Source: Temnopleurus reevesii
Taxonomy: Eukaryota; Echinodermata; Echinoidea; Temnopleuroida; Temnopleuridae
Direction of reading: 5' to 3'
Length of the DNA stretch: 64,000 nt
Assembly: GCA_036244855.1 (NCBI GenBank)
Contig: BQKZ01000272.1
Span: 24,523 to 88,522 of the forward strand
The translations under genes and the position numbers were made by a program. The notes below the pieces were generated by a model. That model worked only from the letters and a program-made list of their open reading frames with translations, ran no database searches and was not told the origin of the DNA. Below, in pieces: positions 1 to 14,700 of this stretch; position 1 is the stretch's first letter, and each line of letters opens with the position of its first letter.

Positions 1-49
1 AGCTGTTTCTCACAAAATGCATCCATTTAGCAGACCAAAATGATACCAG
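1..49 (+). CDS. THADA: THADA exon fragment 1 (5' cut by window edge)
   Basis: Frame 3 is the only open frame up to the donor CAG|GTGGGT at 50. It reads LFLTKCIHLADQNDT and leaves two bases (AG) that join the first base of the exon at 421 to make an Arg codon. The other two frames stop before the donor. The segment is short, so support comes from the phase match and the helical, THADA-like composition rather than from length. The following intron (50-420) holds nothing recognisable. Confidence 0.6.
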
Positions 50-2723
50 GTGGGTCCTGAAATATAACCTTTGAAATAAGTGAATAACACTTGTTCAATA
101 TGTGATCAACCTTTAAATCAATTATTCTCATATATATATGCAATTACACTACAATGCTTATGTTGCTAAGTTATTGTTTTTTGCTTTATTTTATTTTAAA
201 TTGAATTTAAAAATTATTTGGTTTTTTATTTACATATTATAAATAAAAATAACAAAGCAATACAATGTAATACTCGACTCAAAATGGGCGAGTAACCTGA
301 AAGTGTAGATTGAGTTTTGGTTGCCTTACAAAAATGAATGTGTGGTTGATTTTAATTTACCAATGCTGCATATAATTTGTAATATACAATTCTCCTATTT
401 CCTCTATATTTGATATTCAGAGAAGAGATACTCAGCGCAATAGTTTCTTTGACCGGTGCAATTCTCCCCTTTATGGACAACGCTCATTCACAGGTACATA
501 CTTTACAACAAATTATTTTTATTACAATGAAAGTATGGGATTTAATTAGTTTAATTTCAATTAATTTTTTTTTTAATTACTTTGATGTAGATGATCAATG
601 AAACTACCAAATGAAATTATTATAGAATACAGAAGAAATTTTTGCAACAAAAACTTAGCAAATGAGAACCAAATGATGAATATTTGAAAAATCTCATCAG
701 ATTCTTGTCAAACTTTTATGCTACAAGTATTTCTGAAGGATTATACTAAATGTATGACTAAAATGCAATATTGTCTCAATTTGTTAGAAAGAAATAAACT
801 CCTACATCATTCATTGATTACATATGTGATGTTTCAAGAAACTTGCACCCCCTGCAAATTAATTGAAGCATAAATTCTGATTCATGTTTGTAGAAAACAT
901 TCATGAAACAAAGATTTTATATTTGAATGCTGATCAATTGCAAGTTTCAGTCTTGCAATGATGTAGTTTATTAAGGTAACTTTTAAAGTTGCAAAGCATG
1001 AAGGAAAAAAGGGTTGACTTCAGTTTGATACTTTTATGTCAAGTTGAATACATGAGCTTGTTAGGTATGTGATGATTATGCAAACCTGATGAAAAGTCCC
1101 TAGAACTTTATCTAGAGATGGTTTCAATGACGCATTGTTTGGAAACTATGCCAATATTTTCAAATACTTGTTTTGATGTTCAACATGATACTATCCAAAC
1201 ACATGTTTCCTTTCACCAAACCTTGCTTTCTGAAATGTTACCAGTCAGTTGATTAGAGAGATAGCTGGATACAGATACTGTGTGAAGATTTGCATCAACA
1301 ACTGTAGGGACTTGGTACCTGTAAGAAACTTGTATTTCTTATTCTTAAAATATTGGGTGTGCTTGAACACTTCTTAAATTCTCTCATAATGGTAGATATG
1401 GTCAGAATTTTTTTTGGTGCTGAATATATACATTTTTCCTCAACAGCATTGTCAGGATAGTCTTCCCCTCCTTCAAAGATGGACTAGTCTCCTTAAATCA
1501 TGTAGCCAATCAGAGAGAAGCTCTCAGCTTAGACTTGCCGTTGCCAGGCTGTTTGATCAGTTATCTGTTTCATTGCTTGCTGTTCCGAAAGTACATCATG
1601 GTAAGATTCATTAATATCAGATGTTATATTTGCCATGAAAATACAAATTTGTAACAAACTTTTGTGAGTCATAGTGAAAGACATAACATATCATAAGACA
1701 TGATAGACATAACAAAATAATGTTCTATCATAAATATTGATTAGATTTCTGTCAATTTTGTGCATGATATTTTGTCAAATAGTTTTTTTTAATAAAGTCA
1801 AGTAGATAACGCAAGTAAAAGGGACAGTCCCGTTTGGACTTTAAACCTAAACATAGAAATTCCTGAGATTAGAAATCTGTTATCAATATCAGATGGTTTA
1901 CAAATAGGGAGTGTAATGTTTTGGTTTTCTATCCTTTTTTGTTTTAGTTGTGTTTTGTTGGGGGTTTCTATGTACAGGTAATATCAAATAAACAATTTTC
2001 AAAGCATTCAAATTGATTATTGAACAAGAGCATTATCTTGATAACTGAATGATTTTTTTTAAAGCAAACTTTTTCTGTTTTTCTTTTGGTCGCTTGAATC
2101 CCCCCCCCCCCCATATCTCTTTCTCTCTCTCTCATTCTCGCTGTTTTTCCATATCTTATCCTCTGTCGCTCTCTCCATCCTCCTACATCCCCCCCCTCTC
2201 TCTTCCTTTTTCCCTATTTATTTATTTTTTACTTATATTTTATGCTTTATTCATACAGGGTAACCCTACCATTGGCCTCTTTACTCCCTGTTCTCTCTTT
2301 ATACATCTCTCTTCCTTAAGCTCTCTCTCTCTCTCATTTCTCTTTGTAGACTACGGTTGTGAATTCTAATTCTGAATTTGTTAGAGGCTATGATTATGAA
2401 TCCTACTTCTAAATTTGCCTTGACCCTGTTATGCTTGATTCTTATTGCAGCTGACATTCAGTTATCTCTATGGAGGATTGCGATGACCCTCTTACAAGAT
2501 GACAATGATGATGTCAGACACACTGTGGCTAGGTGTGTCATGAAAACAGCACGGTCGGTTCAAGGTAGATATGCAATGAAAGTGATTGTTGTGATGATAG
2601 GGATGTCAATGATGATGATAACAATCCTGTTGATGTTGCAGTTACTGATGATGATGATGATGATTAGGATAAGGACAATGATTATGATAATGATGATGAT
2701 GAAAATGGTGATGATGATGGTGG

Positions 2724-2760
<37 letters not shown>

Positions 2761-5700
2761 AATGACGATGATGATGATGGTGATGATGATGATGATGATG
2801 ATGATGGTGGTGACAATGATGTTGGTGATACTGGATTGATGATGATGGTGATAATGAGATGGTGTTTATGTTGATGTGCATATTGATAAGGCAAATAGCA
2901 AAAAGGTTTTTTTATTGGTCTGTAAAAGTATTATTTATATTTGTTTTTAGCACATCTTATGTGGTAAATAAGACTGCAAAAGCAAAAGAACATTTCAAGA
3001 TATTTCCCCAGAATATATTCAATGTTTATTTCTTAAAGTTCATGATATTTTGTAGGGTCACATGGTAGAGGACCCCAAAATTGAATTGGGGGATTGGGTC
3101 TAATGATAATGAGAAAAATTTTAATTCTGATTAAAAAGTGTTGATGGTGACAATGGCAACAAGGTTCATAAAGATGTAGTTGATAAAATGATTTGAGGTT
3201 TGATAATGTCCCAGTGAATGTATGTCATATTTCCTTTAGTATAAACAGTGACCACCCTTTTGTTTAAAAGTCTCTCCATCAAACTTCACTTGACAGAGAC
3301 CTTTTGAATCAGTTGACATTCAATTTTCCTCTTTTAGACTTGACAGAATTCACCACAGAGCCTGTGTCTTTCCTGGGGAAGTTGAACACTGCTCTAACAG
3401 ATGTGGATCCATGTGATAACAATAAGGTATTGATCTGACTAATACAGTATAGTAAGAGGAAAAAGGGCCTTTGTGCAGAAGGGTGATTCCAGGCAATGCA
3501 TTCTTTGTGACATATGACCTTTTTATTTTTATTTGGGGAAGAAAATGTGGGATCTGTAGACTGTAAATCGCAAACATAAATGTAAAATGATAGTAATTTG
3601 TAGGTTTAAATAAAACTGTATAGAATAAAGATGTAGTATAATTGGTTAAGATATTTTTGGTGTCATTATGTCATTGGAATATATGGTGAAAAATACTAAC
3701 AGTCTGTGGGGTTATTTTGTACAACCAATGTTTGTTAGAGGTACAGTTTGGTGAAATTTGTTTTTCTTGTATTGGTATTAATCAAATGATATCCTTGATG
3801 TATAATTTTATTTTCATCTGGCAGTAATTCATTGGTATATTCAAAGGATAATAGCTTTGTGGTGAACTATATGTCAGTGAAAGTAGCCGTTAGAGGTGAG
3901 AAATATTGCAATAACTTATGTTTTAGGAGTGACAAAATTCTTTGGTAATAGTGAAAATGCACAATGGATTGTGTAGTTATTCTCATACAACATGACAAAC
4001 TTTTCTAGTGACTTCCTTTTTTTGTCCAAAGACGGAAGGTCCCCAGCTTTCATCTGATTGGTCAGTACTACTAGGTTTGAAGGAGGGGCTTGTTACCATG
4101 GATACCATGGAATCCTTGACAGAACCCTATAGACGAGTCTACAGCATCATACATAGTGATGAAATCGGTAAGCGTTTTCATCTACCTTTAAAAATATTTG
4201 TTCACTAGATTATGCATTACCAGATGAAAGATGGGGATAATTACCCAACCATTAACAATATAAGGTTACACTTAAATTCATTCTCCTAAAATATTGATTC
4301 ATTATAAAGACATAATTTACATGGATGTAGGAGGCTCCACTAGATATAATATTCAAGAATGAATTTACAAATTTTTTATCTTGTAATATGGAGGAAAAGA
4401 AATAACCCTAAAAACTTGCTCAACTAACATTAGTTTCATACCTGAAATTGAAAAGGAGTATCATTTTAAGTACCTCTTACGAGGAAGCGTATCTGATGCT
4501 ATCATAACACCTTAGAGATTTAATATTGATTGTATCATGAATGCTGTTGTTATTTATCTTGATAGACCTTGTGTCATGGGATCTGCACCCTTGTCTGCTA
4601 GTTCATGTGGCACCCTATCTGCTATCGTGTCTGTACCTGAAGGAGAATCCATCAGGCTGCTTAGCAACACTGATTAGTTGGGCCAATGAGGGAGCTAGAG
4701 ACATTGCACCTACATCAACAGATGAAGAGGTTAGTCATTCTAATGTTATCCTTGCTTAGGCTTCTCTTCAAAAGTTTCTAAGATTGGTACTAGCAAGGGG
4801 CATTTTGAGATGCATTTTCAGCATGTAGAATTGAACAATGATTCTATATGAATTATAGTTGAATGTGTTTGTCATAGTAGATATCTATAAAAATGTATCC
4901 ATTGCATGCACTTCTTTATAACATTTTTTTACATACCATATGAAATCACACTTTTTCTAACGTCCTTTGCAATTTATAAGCCTATACCTTAGTTGTTAAA
5001 AAAAAAGAAAAAAAGAACGTCAAATAACAAAAGAAGATGATATTAAGGGTTTCATGAAGATGTATAAGTAGGGAGTCAGACATGTATGGAATGGGCCCTT
5101 TTAATTACACACCATACTGTTGCTCTCCTTATACAATAGTGAATCTCAAAACCATAGCTTAGTTCTATGTGTTTTGCATGAAGTGTAAAATGGTATGATT
5201 ATTTTGTGAAAAAGAGGGATATTAAGACGAAGAAGATGCTCAAAGAAGTGCTATCTCACCCTAATTTAACACAAGGTCTAGACATTATATCCCTATTAGG
5301 ATAATGTAACCTCCTGGATGGGTCATCCCTCCAACCAGGGGGGAAATATACTTGGTCAACACCTGGTTTTATTACCTCTCTCAGCTCTCTGGGTGATAGT
5401 ATAACCCCCTTAATAGGAGTTATGTGCACCCCATGAAACATTCTAGACTGGGTGAAACATATCTGGTCAACACTCTGGTTTTATTACCCCATTTGTCTCG
5501 GAATGATAATTGAACCCCCTTAATACGAATCACACTTACACCCCTGTGTACGCTCCAGACTGTGGCGAATACACCTGTTGACTTGCTGTCCTTAACACTA
5601 GGAATACCCAACTTTCTGATTATCATTGTCTTTATGCAGGAGCTATATCTTTATGTTCATGAGGGGTTAATAATAAGGCGACTTTCTGATCATGAGACTT

Positions 5701-8700
5701 AGGGCACACCTGTTTCATATTTATTTTATCACCCCTGTAGGCTTTTAACAGTGTTTACTTGGTTATGGCCATATTTGTTTTCTCAGACAAGTAAAATATG
5801 AATTACCACATTCTCTCAATTCAGTCAAAGATAAACTATTTGGGATAATAAAAACTTGAATATCAAACTACTAGCAATTCAATTATTAGACTGCAGGTTC
5901 TGTAATGATTGAAGTTTAACATGAATTAACTTACAAAATACAAATCATGTCTGTTGCAAATGTTTTTCCAAACGATCCTATAGATTTGAATTATCATGAA
6001 AATTGAGCGATGATGGATAAAAATCAAAGAAGGAATATATGAAGTACCCAGTAATGATGAATGGAGGATGTTGGAGAGAATTTACCAAAAGGTCTTGATG
6101 CGTAATAGCAACATAAATCAAATCAGCAAGGATAGTGTTGTACTTTTGTGCCTATCTTTTGATAATTCTTTTTTCAAGCTTTTGCTCAGTCATTTTCAGG
6201 ACTATTTATTAACATAACACTACACCACAAACCTATTCAAATGTTTAGTACACCATGCAAGTTCTAGTTTCCTTATCTTTTGGATCATTGAAGTTACAGA
6301 AGGTTGACAAAGGGAGACCAATAACGCATATTGTATGTGGATGAAAGTTTAATGTACTTCCCTCCAAGACAAGTCATTCAATCTGTATCAAAGAACAAAA
6401 AGAGAAAACACATTTCTAGTGCAATGCTCATAAATCTTGTCCTTAACTAAAACACATATCTTACTTCAGGTATAGTATATGTATCAACTTGATAATCAGA
6501 GTTTGAAATAAATTACCAAATTGGTGCATTAGCATTCAGAAATCAGAAGTTCTCCATAAATTTGGATAAAATTGTTAAGTAATAAAAGAATGCTATTTTC
6601 TTACTTTCTGAGTACCTCTCAAAGTTCTGTTGAGAAATTGCAACGCTTAGATTTAATGATCAAACAATCATTTAATCTCATATTTAATAGTTTGCTGTTA
6701 TATGCAAATGATCTTGCTAAATTTTGTTGAACCAAGCCTATGATACTTTCGGTTAATTGGAATGTGATCTTCACAATGCTCTTGCATCCTTATCAAAATA
6801 TACTAAAAACCAAACTCATGCATTTTTTGGCATGTCAATTTCCATTTATAAATATTTACTTGGAATAACCAGAATAAACAAGAACAAACTTCATTAAAGC
6901 TGCTATCATTTCCTGCAAAAGCTTATAACGTTCTGTAAATGTTACGTAACACAAGAAAAGCCATTTTGAGCTATAGAACCCAATTATTACAACCCTATTT
7001 GACCCACAGTGGAACCTGATTATGATGAGCATTACCAAAACAAACTTTGCCAAAAGAGGGCGATATTTATGATTGTAATATCTGTGCATTTCAATCCAAA
7101 ACCTCATTATAGCAAGATTCCACTGTAAAATGCTGTTTAACATCTCAGACTATATTTCAGGCTATTTCTTGACATTCTCAAAAATACAGCTTTTATTAAA
7201 GGCAGTCGTTTCTTTGCCTACGCTGTATTTTCTTTCATACACATGAATAATTTGACTTAGCTTTTTCTCAGACCCTATGAGTTTGTAAATTAAAATGCCT
7301 ATCAAAATGATTCTTTAACTTGTATCTCATTCTTTAAACATTCTTTAATATTGTATATCAATAAGCATCCTTTGAAGCCGTGTTCTGTTAGGCAAATAAG
7401 ATAATTACTATGTTTGTTTATGAAATTAACACTATTTCCCACGCTAAACTATGTAGCTTTGTAAACACACTGGTAGCTTTATGGTGCCAGCAAATTGGAA
7501 TCAAACTTAAATCTGTAAACATCCAAACTTCTATTTCATCAATTTCTTTCTTTTTAACATCATTCTTTACTTTGATTTTACATTTTTCATACTACTCACT
7601 CTTTGGGCGGTATTGGACTCTCTACGTAGCAAAGAAATCTCCGGAATTTGGGAGATTTACATTCAACAATTCACTACATCGTCGATATTTTGTGGCTGCG
7701 ATGAATGCTGGGAATTTTATGGTGTCCTCAACCAGACAAAGAAATGGTGTCCTCGAAATCTGTTAAACAAGCTGTTTCACTGAAACATCTTTTAACAAGT
7801 TTTTATAGATAAAAGGCTCTACAGATATGACGGTTATGACCTGCTTGATCATGATAGCAAACATTTGGTGTTGGGACAAAGATTTTCATGTCAGCACCCA
7901 AAGCAAGAAATCGCTTATCTATGAAATCAATCCTGTGCCGATTCCTAGATTGATAGAAAGTATTCGACTTCTTTATCATGCACTGTGGGCAGAACGGACA
8001 AAGGATTTGGACAAAGTAAACAAATCCATTCAATGCTCCTCAATAGCTTCATGATCACGAAAGAACATGGCTTCCCTATTCATTCACTGAACAGATCCAA
8101 TATCTTTTTACACTAATCCACAGAATAAGAGGGAATGAAATTTCTTTAATCTGCATCTTGCTATTGTGAATGTTTAAATGGTAGTTGTTTCATTTCATTT
8201 TCATTTTCATTTTTTATTTGTTTCGTTTCCAACAAAAATACAAATCAATACAGTATAACATAACAAATGCAATATACATGATTCAAGATTAATACACATT
8301 ATTTTTCTGAAATGTCAAGTTTTCAAAATTATTCTTAAATGTAATGCCGTAGTTACAAAGGTAAGAGAAGACAGAAGAAATTTATATTTAGTGAAAACGG
8401 AGAGACCCATTAAAAAGCTTTGTTTGTAGGGTGTGGGCTATTCTACTTGAAGTTTACTCTGTCAAAACCTTTAGTCCCTTGTGCTTAGAGTGATGGAGTG
8501 CGAGTATATTCCATGGGATCTAGTTGTACACCTTAGGGTACTCCATTGGGTGTGATGGCTGAATGCCAGATAGCCACTCTTTACAGACCAATCCCAGACC
8601 AGAGAGTGAAGAGGTCCATCAGGATGAAACTTGACACCTCAACCTTGCGTCATGCCATTGTTTCACAATCCTCAAAGGTGTTATGTCGTCTGTTTAGACA

Positions 8701-11700
8701 TACAAGGGTGTTAATCGATATGATCTAACGCCCTTTCGCAGAAGTTTGTTCCTTGCCTGGTACCATTGTTTGCCAAACCCTCAAAGGTGCTATGTCATGT
8801 GTTTCAGAATACTAGGGTACATACCGGTATTCGTTCTTAATTGGCTGATAGGAGGTAATGCTATTGTGAAAATACTGTACCTTTTTTACACTGCACCCAA
8901 CATAGCATCATACTATAATTTGCAAATCTTCTCAAGTATCCTTAGTTTAGTGGGTGCTAGATGATATAATTGTTTCAGGTTCTGGCAAACGATTGAACAC
9001 AGTTCCTCATCTTGTTTAATACACACTATTTGTAACTGTAGTTATAGATTTGTACGTCAGTTTGGTCCCAGAAGTTGATATGTAGGGAAAATATTATCTC
9101 TGTTCTTACTTTTCACTTCAGATTTGCTGCCCCCTCCCCCCACCCAAAAAAAAAATGAATAAAGTAAAAGAAAAGATGAATCCATCTCTTAGGGAATTAA
9201 AATTTATTTCTGCATTTTTTATCAGTTAATGATATGAAGACACTATGTAGGCCTACACGATTGTATTTCTTCTCAGTCCAACAGCTAAGAACTATCCCAC
9301 AGGTTGACATATTTCACCCTTCTCTCATGTTAAACTGACAGCATTGTGTTGATGTGGTTTGTCTTTGAAATGACATTGAGGGATGGGTGAGGCTCTTGAC
9401 TGATGTTTAGGGCTGTTAGATCAGAGTTGATTGTCAGATCCCTTTCACACTCACAGCATTTATCTTACAAGATAAAAGGGTTTCGAACACACCATGAGGA
9501 ATATTAGCTACAATCATGTAAAAGCAGGGTTTTTAGCATATCACTTTCTTGAATTTCATGAGAATTCAACATCCATGGATGTAAATAATGCCCATACGTG
9601 ATTGAAGGTTGCTATGCAAGTGATCTTCAATCTCTCTTTTTACTATCCTTTCCTTCCATTTTCATCTCTCTACTATTTACTCTTTTTTCACCTTATTTTA
9701 ATGATATATTTAATACTTCTTCATAGTTGATTTGCTGTTAAATGATTGATATCATTTTAGATTTTGATTGATATTGTAGAATTTATTTCTTTCTGCCTGT
9801 GGGCTCGTCAAATAAAATATCTATTTACAAAACGTTTTGTAAAAAAATAACTTAAATGGCAAGGTAAAGGACTATCACTGATCTCTCTCTTATCTCCAAG
9901 GATTAAGCATTGTCAGTATATATGAGTGTGAATATGGATTGTGATTCACACAAAAGCGGAGTCCTTGTTACCCGACTAAAATTCATTTATCATTTTATAA
10001 AAAAAACTAGAGAGGTGTGATGTTAGTTACCCATGAGCTGCAGAACCTCTTGTTTTAAGTCAAGGTTCAATTATAGTTCATAATGGTTTTATAAATATAC
10101 ACTATGAAATATCAGTAGAAATTTGTACCGAAATGTGCCAGTTCAATGATTCAATGAAATTAGTTCTCAAGCTTGTTTAATTAAATGCTTTTGCAAACAG
10201 CTTTTTATATATCACTAATCTGCTCTTGTATGGATTTTTTCTCATCAGTTTCGTATTATTTACAAGTTTTAGAACAGGGGGCTTCTCAGTGTTGACCACT
10301 ACATGATTTTTTTTCTCTGTTTCTGGTGGAAAATGAATTTCCAACATTCATGGACAATAAAGCAATTTTATCTCGTATCTTATATAGACAGATTATTATA
10401 AAGAACCTGTGCCAAAGAATGACCCCATAGTAAAGTATAAAGTTTTGTCTCAATTCATCAGCTATTATTGCAAAAGAAGATTAAGAACAAATTCAATATC
10501 TCCCTTATTAGTTATTTCTATTAACCTATAACAGTCATTCAAACCACAATGGTCTGGTAAACAAGACATGAGTTAGGTCACTTTCACTTTCCATCAATGA
10601 AAGCCTGTCCAATTCATATAGTCTATGAGATAGCGTGATGATCCCCTCTTCCAAAGCCTCTTCTTTACCCAAATTTGAACCCCATACTGCTTTAAAAAGG
10701 TTTTGTGGTATGTCACAATTGGTAAAAGTGGCTTTCTCTGTCGACAATATGATTTGGACCAAATTGACAGATAAACAGCTTTTTAGGCTCTATTGCCATA
10801 ATGTGAACTTCGTCTGAACTATAGGAATCATTAGTCAGTGAGGCCGTGAACGCACTTCAATCGTTCTAGTTGTGTTCACACTTGGAATGAGTGACTAAGT
10901 GCTTCACAGTCATAGGTAAGCAATATAAATTATTGTTGACTATTCTGCCTTATAAGGTGTCCAAAGCTAACTGACTACATACCCCATTTTTCTTCACTAA
11001 ATCCATCATTAATTCATATCTTTAAACCTTAATGTACTGTGCTTTCTTTTGGCCAATCTTGTACTTTATAAGGAGGTTCCAATCTGAAAGGAAGTTGGTG
11101 AATAATTCTGAATACAACAAAACCAAAATGCATCACACCTGTCTCCTTGTGTCATCTTATTTCATCAATACCAATGGGTAACTTGAAATTTATTGTTGAT
11201 GTCAGATGAATTTGTAAAACTTCTAATTCCTAGTAATTACAAAGGTCAGGAGAATTTTGTATGACTTCTCTAGTGCAATTTGCAAACCTTACAGATTTTC
11301 ATGATTTAAATCTTGTGTAAAAGTAGAACAAAATTTTTTGTGCCCTTTTCCATTTTATGTTTGTGTGTATATATGTGTCTGTATGTCTGTTGCTCACTCC
11401 CTCTGTTTCTCTCTCTCTCTTTCCTTCTCCCTTCTTCCTTTCCTTATCTCTTAAAAAATACCTTTCTGTTATTATTCCCCTTCTCTCTTTCTTTCTTTCT
11501 TACTCTCACTTCCGCAATAAATACATGTCCCCAGTGGTTGCTTCTACTACACCTATGCACTTCTTATCTTTACTGTCGGAGTCAGATAAAGTCAGATAAA
11601 TACCATTTAGTGAGTCCCATGTGGAAGTTTTTCACCTTGTCATTGTGAGAGATAGAGGGCAGGAAATATTTTGAGCCATTTTAAGAGTCTATTCCTAGCT

Positions 11701-14700
11701 GTCTAGACGAGAGATTCTTACACCTTCACAATCATTGTAACCGTATACCTCCTTCTTCCTGGCTTCTTTCTTCAATTGATTGATGCTTATTTTGGAAAAT
11801 AGAAAACAAGAATGTTTAGACATATGTTTATAGATATGATAGTGATAGGTTTAGGAGTATGCAAAACGCTGCAAGCTGAATAACAGAAAAGCGTTTAAGT
11901 AAAATGATAAACGCAGGATTTCTCTATTTGTTGAATCAATATAAAGCTAGACCAAATAGAACGTAATTAACTTACAAAAATGATCTTTGCAAAGCTGTAT
12001 CATACTTTCCTACCATGGTTCTGTCTTTTCAAAGAAAACTACAATAAATAGCATTTACATTAATTATACTTTTAAAGAACAGATTCACTATTTTGCAGTT
12101 TATCTAAAGGCATTGTATAATACAATTGATGGTGTACATTAACCATGCTGTGAAAATATGAGGCTTCAAAATCAATGTTTAGTACTTCAAAATATGCTAA
12201 AATTCAATATATGACCAACATTGGAACACTGCGACATTGCAAAGTTGTATTATTTGTTCTGTTTTTTACATACTTGAAAAAGATACATGCCCCATGTCAG
12301 TTTTTATTAATATTTTGGCAAAAAGTGAAGTTTCATTATCTGCAGCTCATGTTGATTCCTTAATGCAGAACACATGAGATCACTGGTGTGTATATCCTAG
12401 TCTGTATTTTGAGATCTCGGGTTCAGATTACCATGGAGATCATATTAAAGTGAGCTAGATAAGTTCTGTCATTATTAGTTTCTGTTCTCATTTTACATAT
12501 TAAACATTAGTGTGACCCATATGTCAAACTGTCAGAGTAAATCACGTCACAATGAGTCGGATGGTTCAGGCCTGATGGAATCTGTGCCCATCATTACATT
12601 GGCTCAGGTCCCTTAAAACAATATAACTGTAACATCAGTTAGATATTCGTGGCATTATTTGTATTGAACATTATTTATGCACAGGACTTGATAGTCTAAC
12701 TGAGCTCATATTTATGATTGAAATCATAATGGAAATAGATATATTGTAGTATAATTAAATGTGTCACTATTTGATAGCATGGTACATTTATTTATTTTTT
12801 ATTCAGGTCTTCTTTATACAGGGTAGCACATCCGTAAGCATTATTATATGCAAAATAACAATCGCATTATTCTGCAAACAAATTCCTAGTAAAAGGGCAA
12901 TGCATAGGAGCATGATTTGTATGTATCACTTGATTCATTCAATGGGTTATTTGTAGTCCTTTAGCTTCAGTATGTACTATGGTCAGATACAAAGCATTCA
13001 TAAAGTTATCAAGGCTCTTTTCTTTCTAGAGTGTGATGTTACAATTATACCAGTAATGTGAAAAGATGATAGAGGAACAATTGAACCCAGTTCCATTTGA
13101 CAAGTGCATGCAATTTATAAGTTTTTATTCCAACTGCTTAGTGCTCAAGGTGTCTGATGTATCGCAAGCATTTTGTGAATGGTTATTCCTTGGCCTTCCA
13201 GACACACATTCACCTCACCTGGGTTGAGTGCAGCACAATGTTAATTAATTCCCTGCAGAATGATATTATTCCATGGCTGGGTATTGAATCTGGCATTCTG
13301 ATTGGAAGATGCAAGGCTAAACCAAATACCTCACACTGCTTCCACAGTATATATATGTGTTCCTTATTTATACTCCTATGATGAAAGTTCAATAGACTTT
13401 GCTATAAGGTATATAAAAAGACTAAGGTTTACTTGAGGGTATTCTTACATCACTCTCAGAGTTCAAGAGTAGATTGGTAGGGTGGGTGCATGCACAGGAA
13501 ATACCTGTCACTTTAACCCAACAATTGTTACACCATGAACACTAGACAAACCCGTCATCTTTACAACGCTCATCAACATCAGACTCCATTCCGTGCGGAT
13601 TAGCCCTGTTTGTCTGAACAGATGGTTGGATCAGTTTGACGCAGGGATTACCAATCACCCCAAATTCATGGGCATTCATAAAAAAGTGAGCTTTGTATGA
13701 GGTGAACCTGACAGACATGAGTAGCAACAATAGTTACCAGGTGGCAAGCAGCTGCTTCTATATGCATGTGTTTCCTATGAAGTGTAAATTTCTCTGTTGA
13801 AGAGGGAAGTGAGGGGGAACAAGTGTCGTATGTCAGCTTGGATTATGGTTTGGATAGGTGTGATGATTTACAACACAAGGCATTTGCTGTCTTTCTTTAC
13901 CACTTGATGAATGGTAGTAACGCAACACTTTTTCGATCTCTAAACAAAACAAATAAGAGAAATTTGGCAAGGGAGGAGCAGTGGTGTACAAGATCCAAAC
14001 ACCAAAATTGGATTTCAGATTTCAAAATATAGTTAACCATTCATTCAAAACAAGACACTGATAAACATTTCAGCAAATATAAATCAAAAGAAACAGGCAA
14101 TAGCCTTAGAAAGAATGATATAAGAGTAATAAAAACACTAAGTATCAAATTACATAAGTAAATAATTTTGGTGATTTGAAGTAAAAACGCGTTTGCATTT
14201 ACTTGGAAAAGTTTTGTTTTTACAGTTTTGTTTCCATTTACAGTTTCGTTCTAATGGAGAAAGTAAGCTTTTCTGAGTAGATTCACTCGTTTAGGACAAT
14301 TTTTATTGACAGTTTCAATGGAAAGATACTCTGCCGGATTGTCAGAGTGCAGTCAGAATAACACATTGTATTGCCAGTCATGCCACATTCCGAAAGCATG
14401 AATCTCTGAATAGTTACAAATCTGTAGATCATCATAGTGATTTTGCCAAAGTGTTTGGATACAGATTCACGCTCATAATTGAGTACTTTTTCACAATGAG
14501 TGTATAAGCATATCTGATTTGACTGTTATCTGCTTCTGTCACAACTCTCTGGAATGCAAATGTCAGCATGCAAGTATGTCGCAGGAAGATTTGAATACAT
14601 CAGGTTATGGTCTTGTCAATAGAATAACAATTAATGATTGGTGGACAGTATTGTTCATGTGACAAAGATCTGATAATTATGATATAATCATCCGATCTTT

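Noticed and set aside
2378..2839. 153-codon Met-rich open frame
   Set aside because: Its first third overlaps the real THADA exon at 2451-2564; the rest is translation of the ATG microsatellite past a good splice donor.
2642..2894. His-rich and Ser-rich open frames on the - strand
   Set aside because: They are antisense reading of the same trinucleotide repeat.
4009..4031. Alternative THADA acceptor at TTTTCTAG (4008)
   Set aside because: In the required phase the exon would open with TGA; the later AG at 4031 keeps frame.
5270..5610. CRISPR array
   Set aside because: The units are long, diverged and lack short identical repeats with unique spacers; the window is animal DNA.
7410..7766. 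118-codon + strand open frame
   Set aside because: Low-complexity hydrophobic start, no recognisable domain, no splice or promoter context; likely chance in AT-rich DNA.
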